From assembly GCF_000003815.2 (NCBI RefSeq), contig NC_049992.1, positions 4,454,901 through 4,518,900 on the forward strand: DNA of 64,000 bases. The letters are read 5' to 3'. Source of the DNA: Branchiostoma floridae (taxonomy: Eukaryota; Chordata; Leptocardii; Amphioxiformes; Branchiostomatidae). The translations under genes were made by a program, and so were the position numbers. Under the pieces are notes generated by a model. The model had not been told where the DNA came from and ran no database searches. It worked only from the letters and a program-made list of their open reading frames with translations. This document shows, piece by piece, positions 33,037-45,100 of this stretch (within the stretch, counting starts at the first letter, position 1; each line of letters opens with the position of its first letter).

Positions 33037-36000
33037 GGTAAAATCATAAGAAAGGTCGTAACAGGCAGGCAGTAGCCTGAGAGTGTTTTTCCTGGTTAAA
33101 TAAATAAGATGAAATGAAATAAACAAAAGTTGTAACACAGACCTTACTGTATGTAGTATATATAACATTATAACATTTTTGGCGAAGGCAGTAAGAAAAC
33201 ATGACACCAACTATTGGCTAATGCATGCTGTCTTTAATAAAGCAATGCCTCAGGTGTCAATTACAATTGAAAAACTAAGATGCACTTCTTTGTCACAGAC
33301 TTATATCTGATATCAGACGCATCCAGATGTTCACCATTTCTTAATAGTTTTCGTTTTTTAGTTGTAGCTCCAATCCACCACACTTGAATATGACAATATG
33401 ATAGATACTTATTCACCTGCTTTATTTGTTAAAAATCTCAAAATAAGTTAAAGATTCATTGCAATTTTTCAGGTTAAATAGACATTATGATATATAATTA
33501 TTCACTTGCTTTATTTGTTTGAAATGTCAAAAAAAAACTTGAAGATTATTTGCAATTTTCCAGGCTAAAAAGACATAGGTTAGGTATTTTAAGTTTGTTT
33601 TCCATTTTCTTAGTTCAACCACCATCCAAAATGGAAGCAGCATACCCAAGCCACATAGTATACAATAGCTTACATAACAGTGAGTGAGTTAACTCGTAAC
33701 AGCTGTATAGCTTATTTCAAGTATCACATATCTGCCTCACATACGTACACATGGACTATTTTGTAAAATAAAATTGGTGGAGCCCTTATATGTTGTCACA
33801 TTTACATGTAGAAAATTTGAACTCAAGTTACAAACAAAATGTATACTGCATGTCCAATGTTAGGAAACATCTTTCTGAGAGTAATGTCAGAGTAGCCTTG
33901 ATTTAAATAAGTAGTCAGCAATCACTATGAAGATTAGGAATAAACTTTGCAATCTAATCTGTAAACTGTTATCACTCTCACGTATGTTAAACATCAGTTA
34001 ATGCAAGTTTACAGTGACTCTCCTGTATTTGAATTGGTCTAAGGATAAGAATTTCAAGGTCTTTTTGCAAATATTTTGCAAATCTGTTTTTTACTTATTC
34101 ATTCAATTTTCAGACTACTGGACTGCCCTTCCAGCATAAAAAAACTGGTTTTCCAGAGAGTCTACACAACAAAACAGAATCAATGCAAACTTAACACAAA
34201 TAAAACAAAACTTAATGAAATACATAACATTTTGTATGTACAGTTGAAAAATCCTTCCCGCACAATACATGGTGCATATGTCAGTGCCCAGCACCGAATC
34301 AAAGTCCTTTGGCCACACAACTTCATGCAATCACTACAGCATGGGGCTAGTCCAATTGTCCAATAGTAGTAATGGAAATTTGTATGTGCTCAACTACCTT
34401 AAAGTTTTACTTTATGAGAATACTCTTTCCTGTGAGCTATGAGTGCTAAGTAAAGAAAGTAGTACACGTATGTACCATAATGCCACAATCAAGTCAAACT
34501 TGCAAGCTAATATCAAGTATGGCATAGACTATACTCACATGACCATTGTCTTGGTAAAGTATAACATTACTTAATTTCATCATTGTCTAAATTAAGCCAG
34601 GGAACTATTTTTATAGATGTATGTTGCTATGTTGCTGCAGTTAACCACTTAGTTGTGTAGTTCATATTTTGAAAATATCTTTCCTTTGAGACTTTATTTG
34701 AAAATTCTATATTCAATTTTTCTAAATAAAAAAGTTAAGCATCACTTAAAATTTCGGTTCAAACGATGGAGTGTACAACTGGCTTTCGTCATAATGATGG
34801 CTTGCTATTGTACTTCTATGAGCACAAACACGAGTTAAACTTCATTTATGAAAGTTAGACATCCTGGTAAACAATATTCAAATACAATGTAATCTCTACA
34901 ACTGGATAAAAATTGAAATTTACTTCCAGATGTTTTGAGTGACACCGATCACTCTTCTTCAGCGTCACTAAAAAGAACTGGCAGAAACAACTCAATACAC
35001 GTATATGTTAGATTGCAGTTGGACAAGTTAGACTTCCTTCAGATATTTTAAACAATTTCCAGATTTGCTAGAAAAGTCTCCAGATTGTTTCAAACAATTC
35101 AGATTATTTTGAGATCGTTTGCAAATGAATCTTCAGATTGTTTTTAAACGATATCCAGATTTTTCAATTTGATGTTATAATTAATGTTGCAATTTCCTTT
35201 TGGATTGATTCATGAATCAATATGGCAATTAATCAGCATTGTTTTATTGCTAATGTGAGCTTTGATTTAGGACATCTGTCAGTGAGAAGGTTTCGTATTT
35301 GGATAGGGAAAGGAAGCTTGTCCCATCCTGGTTAGCTTCTTTCAGATACAACTTCTCGCTCTTTACTCATACAGTTCTTAGCAGGCTTGAACAGAGTCAT
35401 CTGTCATACGTTTGAGAGATATTTGCAGTGAGTTAGACTCTTAGAGTGAATACAGTCCTGGAAATTTCAATCTTTTTCTCCCAGTCCTCTGTTCTTATGA
35501 TCCTTATTTGCTGGAAATAATATTGAAATGTCTTAGAAGCAAGGAAATGATTTGTGCTTTGAATGTAGTTGCAGATGCGAGACCTAACTGTTCCTGTATT
35601 CCTTATTGTGTCAACAAAGTTCTCTATCTTGCATTTTGAACATCCATCTTACTTATTCAAGCAAGGAGGTCAATGATTCAGGTTATTGCTCTCAACCTTC
35701 TGATCTAGTCTTGGCCTTTTCCTAATTTCTTTCTACTATATAATATCCAACAACTAGGAAAATGGTCTTAAGTAGGACAGAACATCAATCTCCTATACCA
35801 TTGAGTGCTACCTTTACAGTACAGAAAAAGTCCCTGTACCATTTTCTATTCTGTTTTCTGAAAATATGAGCAACAGTCTTCACCATTGAGTGCTAGCTTT
35901 ACAGTACAGGAAAAGGTCCTGTACCATCTTCTATTCTGTTTTCTAAGAATATGAGCAACAGTCTTTACTGGATCCAACTCAGAATCTCATGTTCCTTGTT

Positions 36001-36040
36001 TGTTTTGGAATATATTGCAAATTGATTGATACTTACTGTA
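33035..36040. other. 3' flank of gene C, duplicate of the gene B flank
   Basis: Colinear with about 13.16-16.11 kb. It holds a hammerhead-like motif (34917-34963) and the CAGATTGTTT-type repeats (about 35035-35165). Confidence 0.7.
34917..34963 (-). ncRNA. Hammerhead-ribozyme-like motif (copy near gene C)
   Basis: Minus strand GCTGAAGA, then a perfect 6-bp stem GAGTGA/TCACTC, then AAAACATCTGG. The stem is longer by one pair than in the gene B copy, while the loop has changed. Confidence 0.4.
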
Positions 36041-36142
36041 TTATTTTGGCTTCTTGCAAACATAGGAAAGAGAGTATCGGCACCAATTGTCATCCCACTG
36101 CCCTTTCTTCCCACGGATTGCTAGGAGACGAGAGTATTCGTC
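36041..36142 (-). CDS. Gene C C-type lectin exon 3 with stop
   Basis: 102 bp after acceptor caacag. It reads [20 protein letters not shown] and ends [21 protein letters not shown] donor-like site follows the stop in both B and C. Confidence 0.85.
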   Translation of the reverse strand, partial: DEYSRLLAIRGKKGQWDDNWCRYSLSYVCKKPK

Positions 36143-39100
36143 CTGTTGAAATGTTCAATATATCAGAAGGTTAGTAATTCACAATGTCAGGGAAGGCCAC
36201 ATCACTTCGTGTGTTGGTTCTCTCATTTAAAAAAAGGTTGACTTAAAGATCCATATCAAAACAGTAGCAGTATAATTATAATAGTCTGGGGAGAAAGTGT
36301 GTACCCTGCTGCACACAGTGTAGGGCCAGTAAACTAAAATGCCATAAAACTAATTATAGGCAGTAAGAAAAATCCCTCCTTGTTGATTGCCTTGTTTGGA
36401 ATACACTCAACTTCATATGTTGCTTTTACATAAATTGTACATTTCAGCTATGCTGCTGGAATCCTTACAAAATATATGAAAGAAACAGAACTATGGTCTT
36501 ACCCTGGAGTACATCACACCACACTCCTGTTTCCCAGGCCCAAAAAATTTAAGCCAAGAACCCTTGTTGTCGGGCTGTCCTGGAACCCAGTTGGTGTAGG
36601 TGAGACGTGACCCATCCACCCATCTGAATGAGTTATCATTTTGGCGTCTCAATCCGAACCAGACGACATGTCGCTCCGTCCCTTTAGGGGCTGAAATTAG
36701 GTGAAACATGAATTTGTCAGACACTAATTAATGAGGCAACTCATTCATGCTTCTTGAATTCAAGGGAACACCACAATGTTACCTCGGAGTTCATGAAAAA
36801 TGGAGGTATAGTTTTTGGTACGTGTGCCTGTGCGTGTGCCTGTCTGTGTTTCTGGATAGTCAGCATAACTCAAAAACCTCTGGATGTATTACAATGATAT
36901 TTGGTATGTGGGTACTGGGTAGGAACTGGGTCGATTTGGGGCCCCCAGGTATGTGACCTTGGTACTGCAGCAGATTTGTTTTGTATTTTTTCGACTTAGT
37001 CATGCCATGGTCTTGATTTTTTGGTGGCAGATAGCTTGTTATCTTAGGCAGAAGTGATGTATGTTTGGGCCCCCAGGCAGATTGCACTTGAACTGCAGGG
37101 AAATTTTTGTCAGAATCTCCCAAGGCGCATAACGGAAAATTGTAACGTTGGATTTCCACAATATTTAGTATCCAGGTATCTTTTTTTAACTGTTATCCAT
37201 TATTATTTTGTCATATTTCACATTGGCATGCAAATTCTATTAGACATAAGGGCAGTGGGTCTTAGTTATTGCATTGGAAGGTGGAGGCAATCCCTCTCCT
37301 TCCACCACCTTTTGCCTCCCCAAACATAGTCTGGTATCAATCAATTAAAATGGTAAACAGACCTGATAGCACTTGATGATGATGATGATGAATGGTTTAT
37401 TGGTAAAAAAATCACTCGCAGCCTGTTTGGCTGAATTGCGGATTTCGTACAGATAATTTTGTCCAGCCAGAGCTAATTCTAGAAATATTAAAACATCTAT
37501 AACATCAATCATATCTTAAACATTTAAATAACGATTAAAATTCTGACATTGATAAAGTCAAATACGTGCGTGTAGCAACACTTTAAAACACAACAGATAT
37601 CCTTAGATACCAAGACATTAGGCATTCAAAAGGCGCACAACGTAGGGGATCGGCGAGTTTCTTAGTCTGTCAGTCCTACATTTCACATGTCGATATTTGT
37701 CACAGTTTCTGATGGTTCTGTTGTGATAGTCCGATCCCTTTGGTGGTAGCATTGACGGTCTGTGTCTATCCAAGTAGGTTCCGAACTTAAAGCACAGATC
37801 TCGCCTGCGGTCCGACAGCAGTGGGATGTTTAAGTTCTTCCTGGCTTGTTCGTAGTTAGTGAAGTGTCTGCCTAGAATTGTCCGAACAGCTCTCCGCTGT
37901 ACTGCTTCAAGCCTGTCTGACTGTGCGCAGGTGAGGCCCGGATGCCAAACTGGCGCGCAATACTCCAGTACTGGTCTTACAAGCGATGTGAAAATGGTGA
38001 CAAGGTCCTGAGTGGGTAGGTTGAAATGTTTAAGCTTCCGCAAGAAGAAAAGCCGACCGTTAGCTTTCCCTATCATTCTGGTGACCTGCGTCTCCCATTT
38101 CAAGTCTTTCTGCAGCCACACCCCCAAAAGAAGCGTGATTGGCACAACCTCAAGGGGTAATCCATTAATGGTGAGTACTGGCGGAGGGGGCGGACATTTC
38201 ATGAAGCAGAAAATGATGACTTGGCATTTGTCTGGGTTAAGTAACATGTGGTTATTGCGAGACCAATCAGTGAAACCGTCCAGTTCATTCTGCATTGATG
38301 ATGGTTCGAGGTAGTGGCGCGATTCTGCCATGGACAGATCATCAACATATTTCCACTGATTAATCAGTGCGTCCCTCATAGCGTCATCAAACACCACTAG
38401 AAAAATTAACGGACCTAGGAGCGTCCCTTGTGGCACTGAACAGGTCAGTACCTCCCAGTCAGAGAGTTGGCCTCCATAGAGAACTCTTTGCCGCCACTGG
38501 GTTAGAAAGTCGCAGACCCACGGGATTAGTTCTCCCCGTACTCCGAGTCGTAACAGCTTCTGGATGGCTAAAGTGTGGTCTATTCTATCAAAGGCTTTTG
38601 AAAAGTCTGTCATAACCATTGTGCAAATGTTCTTGGCCTTTTCAGATTCCCTACAGAGGAAGTCTATCAAGCTGACCAGATACAGTGTTGTAGAGCGGCC
38701 TTTTAGGCAACCAAACTGCTGTTGGTCCAGTGACGCACTTATGTCCTCCAAAATCCAGTTCGAAACGAAGGACTCGGTGACCTTGGCGAGTTGAGATGTT
38801 AGAGAGACTGGTCTGAGTTTGTCGACTGATGGAGGTTGTGACTTGGGTAAGGGCACTACTGTGGCGTCCTTCCATACTTGTGGGACGTAACCTTCCTTGA
38901 AAGAAGCATTCATAATGTCTGTAACCGGACCACTTATTTCACATGCAAATTCCTTCAGGATTCTAGTACTCAACTGGTCTGGCCCCGACGCCTTGCCGGC
39001 CTTCAGTTTGCGCAGACGGTTGTAGGTATCCCACACGTTGATCTCAGGTGGGCATGACTTGACGGGCCTGTATGCTGGTAACTGTTCAGGATCCAGGGGC

Positions 39101-42100
39101 GGTCTTCCCTGTGCCACCTCTGCAAACTTCTTGTTGATGTGGTTTGCGATGAAAGTGTTGTCTGCTTCGTCTTGACTGGGGATGTTGAGTGAGAGCTCTG
39201 ACTGCTGTATATTCAGGATGGTCTTTATCTCTCTGTACCAATCCGCCGGATTTTCTACCTTGAGATTTTGTACCCTGTCCCGGTAGAAAGACTTTCGCAC
39301 TTTTTTTACTTCTCTGTTCACCTTGTTACGCAGGTATTTCCACAATGCAGTCTTGTTTTCTGAGAATGCCTTCTGCCGTCGGCGAATCATGTCCTTGATG
39401 TCTGGTTTTAACCACGGCTTGTCATTGTTGTGCATTGTTACCTGCTTGGTTGGGAAAAACTTGTTTATAGCATCTTCCATTGTTGTGTAAAAGGCCTCGG
39501 CCTTGCCAGCACAGGTAGGAGATGTGTACACTTCGTCCCAGGATTGAGAACATATCCATTGGCCAAAGACACGGCGGTCGGAGTCGCGGATAGGTCTCAC
39601 TGTCTTGCACTTGCTAAAGTTCTCTTTCCTTGTTATCTGCGGTTCCCACAAAACCGTGCTGTGATCACTCAAACCCAAAGGGCTACATACTTGGGGAATT
39701 TTGTAGTGTTTCTCTAGATTGGTGATAATCAGGTCTAACATAGCCTGTCCTCTCGTTGGTTCTTTGACGACCTGGGATAGGTTGTTTCCGTTGCAAAGTT
39801 GACCTATATCCAGGTGGTTGAAATCCCCCAACAGAATCATTCCAGCATCAGGGTTACGTGTCCGTATGTCGTCTGTGGCAGAGACGAGGTGTTCTAGCAG
39901 CAGTTCCTGGTGAGGTGAGGATGGCGGGTTGTAGACGGCACCCACGACAGCTTGTGACACCCCTCTGGGCAGACGTCTCGGTCTGACTGACACCCACATA
40001 CACTCCAGCTCAGGAGGAACAGTAATATCTGGTACCAGTCCAGCAGGTATGGAATTCCTTACGTATACGGCCACCCCTCCGCCTCTTCTTGTTGTGCGGC
40101 ACTTGGAGAAGAGTGTATACCCTTCAATAAAAAGACAGGACTCAGGGATGGTTGGGGAGAACCATGATTCAGCCACTACACCAATATCCACACGGTGGTC
40201 TGACAGGTAGCTTTGGTACTCATCCAGCTTGTTGACGAGCGATCTGGGGTTGCACAGGCGAACAGAGGGAGTTGTTGCTTGTGTGACACAAGTTGCGTCT
40301 TTCTTGGGCTTTACTTCACAGATAACCCGACTGTGTGTCCTTCGCCATGTGTCATTGTTGTTGTTAAAAACGGGGATAATTCGGTTCGTTACTCGGGTGG
40401 AGATCTGACGAGCCAAGTTTCTGCCCCCTCGACATCCTCTCGCATGGAAAACTCTTTTGATACCACAATCAATGAGAGACCGCTTTACTGCATGTGTAAG
40501 TTTACTGTATGATCGGAGGGCTCGAAGAGTTGTCGACGAGTAGACCAGCTGTTTTAAAGACATCGTGTTAGGTGTGACCTGGAGTAACCCCGCCACGTAG
40601 CATACACAAACAGGTAAAAAGTTGCTGGTTTGTCCGATTTCCCCGATCCAAAAGTGACTTATACGTTAAAACATGTGGAGATTGTTCAAACTTGCCATGA
40701 TCAGGATGATGTACTCTTGTATCCAAGGACAACGCTCCTCAGGACGCTGCATAGCAGGGTGGTTGGGGAATTCCTTTGTCTTGTAGTAGCTTCCCTCCCC
40801 ACGGTCGGCGTCACGCCAGGATCATGTCGAAAATCTCCGTCAATTTAGGCCATCTATCACCTATCACCTTAAGGCCCTTAGCTGAATTGCCCCCATTGTT
40901 ACATCTATCTATTCAAAACTGCTGATTCATGAGAAAATCATTAGCATTAGTTTCAAAGACCCCTGTGACTCCGTGGGTTGGGGGTAACAGGTCTGCAGTT
41001 TTTTTTCTCTAGCCAAGAATGTCTGTTATGATAAATCTCCATAAATGTCAAACCAGAGATACAAATATTTCATTACTGAAAGTAACAAAAAGAATCATAT
41101 CAACATCATTGCCCACCATCCTTTATGAGATCTGCTACGAAGCTGTTCTCCCCTGGGCTGTTGATGGACGCAAGGTTTGCGCCGTATCTCTGGCATCGTG
41201 ATTTTGCTGTGTTCCCGTTGACTTTGTCTCTCACATGCTTGTAGCAGTGGTTGCCGTACCCAGTCCACCCACTCTCGCATGGTTTGGCTGCAATAAATAA
41301 AACAGTAAGCTGTATCAGCAAAGAAACAAAGCAAACACAGAATCCAAGTCTCATGATTTTTACACAGGAGGCTAAAGATCCTGTTTGGCAATACATTTAA
41401 CGTTGGAATACATCTGAAGAAATCTGACAACTTATAGCTGCAGTGACACTTGACGATCAAACTGATTCTAATGAACTTCAAGGTGTTTCAAAAGAAACTT
41501 AGACTTATTAGGTAAAAGCAAGCTCCTTGGTAAAAGACAGAAAAAAACAAGCGCACAAAAATACCAAGCTCGCTGCAGTACCGTAGAAAAACACCAGCTA
41601 AACCGTTTTTGGCCTTCCTTTCTAGAACCTATCAAAAATCACAAAGTTTCGTCCACAATTTCTCGAGTTATATGCTGTTGACCTACTTATAAACCCATCA
41701 CCCTATGGAATAACCAAAAACATGCGGTTTATTTAAAAAAAATATCCTTCTTGGAGGAGGCAATAAAGATAATCAACAGACCTGAATCAGAGACCCTTGA
41801 GAAAAAACTCTTCTCCAGAAGAAGATGGCATTAGAATTGGTTCATGTGTCTACCAAAAGTACTTTTGAGAATGAAAGAGGAGGATTTCAAAACTAGCTAG
41901 TCTCCTCCTAAACGAAAGATAGAGGAGTCTTAGAAAGTTGCTCACCTTGGTTACAGTTCTGTCCAGTCCATCCAGGTGAGCAGGTACATCTGTAGCCGCT
42001 TCCAATTATGTTCCTACAGAATCCATGCTGGCATGGATTCCTGGTACACTCATCTATGTCTGATAAAAGAAATTATTATGTTCCGTTAAGAATACCAATT

Positions 42101-45100
42101 ATCAAGAGACAGACATAAAGTATGCAGAATGAAGGGAAAATGGATGGAAATAGAACAAAAATAGTGAATGGTAGCTACAGAAAGGAACTCACCTTGCTGA
42201 CAGTTCTGTCCTGTCCATCCAGGTGAGCAGGTACATTTGTAGCTGCCAGGATTGTTCACACAGCGAGAACTTTTGCATGGGTTCCTGGTGCACTCATTGA
42301 TGTCTGAAAAAGGAAGAATTTAGATACAGTCCATCATCAAAGAAGGGAAAGTAAGAAAGAAAGCAAGGATAAAAATCCATGTAAAATACTGCAAAGTGGT
42401 AGCGATCTCTATGTTGGCCGTTCAGTCTTAATTAAGACTATCTGTACAGGGCTTGTAGTGAAATGAAAGTTTATTTGCAAGTTCTTGCTCATAGACTTAT
42501 TGCAAATACATGATAAAAACATAGGGCACATACATTGTACATGTGAAAATGGATAGTGATGAATATCATAATGATTGTAAAAAGAGACAACTCAAATACT
42601 AGTGTTAGCTATTTCCGAACAGGTTTGGTTGGACTTCTTTTTTTAAGCAGAGGAAGACGAAAAGCCCCCTTTTCTACAATTTGTGGATTCTATGATTTTC
42701 TGTTTGTGATTTATAAGACCTACCGCTCTATGCAGTTCTGCATAGTCTTTAACACAGTACATGACTGTTGTCAAGTTTGGCTGCATGGTTTCCGCCAGCA
42801 TATGGAAAATTAGTTCGAACTTACCTTGCTGACAGTTCCGTCCAGTCCATCCACGTGAGCAAGTGCATTTGTAGCTGCCAGGATTGTTCACACAGCGTCC
42901 ATGTTGGCATGGTTTCTCCACACACTCGTCAATATCTGTTTAACGAATGAAATATTGTGTAACTATGAGAGTAGTAGCTAAATGTTAGATGGTAGATGTT
43001 GAATGTGTAGAAAGGAATAAAACAGTGTGTAAAAAGACCTCACCTTGCTGACAGTTCTGTCCAGTCCATCCAGGTGAGCAGGTACATTTGTAGCCGCCAG
43101 GATTGTTCACACAGCGTCCATGTTGGCATAGGTTCCTGCTACACTCGTCTATATCTGATAAGAAAATACCATCATTCCATGATAAAACTTTTATCAAGAA
43201 AGAGAGAAAGTAGAAAACAAGGAATTTCAGATAATTCATGCAATGCAAGTAAATGCATGGTACATGAAGCTACACAGACCTTTAAATCTCTCAGCTTGCT
43301 GTTTTCTTCAACGTTAATCGTATAACCCATTGTGGGGACTTAATGTCAAAAAAGAAGTCAACTCACCTTTATTACAATTCTGTCCAGTCCAACCAGGTGA
43401 GCAGGCACATTTGTAGCCACCATCTTTGTTCATGCAGCGTCCATGTTGGCATGGGTTCTTACTGCACTCATTGATGTCTGCATGGAAGAAATGACAACGA
43501 TGTACTTCGGCAACACATAATTTATGCCCTGGATTGCTCACATAAATCAACAAAGACAATAACTTACTATTTCCACAGTTCTGTCCAGTTCATCCAGATT
43601 AGCAGGTGCACTTTTGAACAGCAAAACTTTTAAGCTACATGTACCTCCGCAGCTAGATACTAAATATATGTAATAAGTAACTCACCTTGCTGACAGTTCT
43701 GTCCAGTCCATCCAGGTAAGCAGGTACATTTGTAGCCAACAGCTTTATTCACACAGTGTCCATATTGGACCTTGCCGACATAATTTGTAGTTGAACAGAT
43801 TTGAAACTCACATAGCGGCTTAATACTTAAACAAATTAATATCAGGACATGTGGAGAAAAGAGATATTAAGTCCATGCAGAATGAAGCAATGTGGATTGT
43901 TCCTGTCAAACATGTCATACAAATTGACTTATGGTAAGCTTTTAATAAAAGTAATAATTGGAAAAGAACTCACCATGCTGACAGTTCTGTCCAGTCCATC
44001 CAGGTGAGCAGGTACATTTGTAGCTGCCACCAATGTTCACACAGCGTCCATGTTGGCATGGGTTCCTGGTACATTCATTTATGTCTGCATGATATGGAAA
44101 AATATATAATTTGTAGTTGTACAAATTTGAAAGTAACATAGTGGCTTAACACTTAAACAAATTAATATCAGGACATGTTAGATGACAAGAAAGATATAAA
44201 AAGAGATATCAAGTCCATGCAAACTGAAGCAATATGGGTTGTTCCTATCAAACATGTCATACAAATTGACTTATGGTAAGCTTTTAATAAAAGTAATGAT
44301 TGGAAAAGAACTCACCATGCTGACAGTTCTGTCCAGTCCATCCAGGTGAGCAGGTACATTTGTAGCCGCCATCAATGTTCACACAGTGTCCATGTTGGCA
44401 TGGTTTCCTGGTACACTCATTTATGTCTGTATGATATGGAAAAATATATAATTTGTAGTTGTACAAATTTGAAACTAACACAGTGGCTTAACACTTAAAC
44501 AAATTAATATCAGGACATGTTAGATGACAAGAAAGATATAAAAAGAGATATCAAGTCCATGCAGACTGACGCAATACGGATTTTTCCTGTCAAACATGTC
44601 ATACAAATTGACTTATGGTAAGCTTTTAATAAAAGTAATGATTGGAAAAGAACTCACCATACTGACAGTTCTGTCCAGTCCATCCAGGTGAGCAGGTACA
44701 CTTGTAGCTGCCATGTTTGTTCACACAGTGACCATGTTGGCATGGGTTCCTGGTACACTCATTGACATCTGCATGATACACGAATTAGAAAATATTATTG
44801 TAGATGAATCAATTTTAGACTAACTTATCGGCTTAATACTTGCCAATTGAACAAATTCAAACAAGGATATGAAAGGAAGAAAAGAATTTGTAATAAAAAG
44901 TCAAAATGATTGGAAAAGAACTCACCATGCTGACAGTTCTGTCCAGTCCATCCAGGTGGGCAGGTACATTTGTAGCCGCCATCTTGGTTCACACAGTGTC
45001 CATGTTGGCATGGATACTTGATGCATTCATTTATGTCTTTGATAAAGAAAAAGACACCATCATTTGAATAAACAGGATGCTCTTCTTGGCAAAGGTAATA

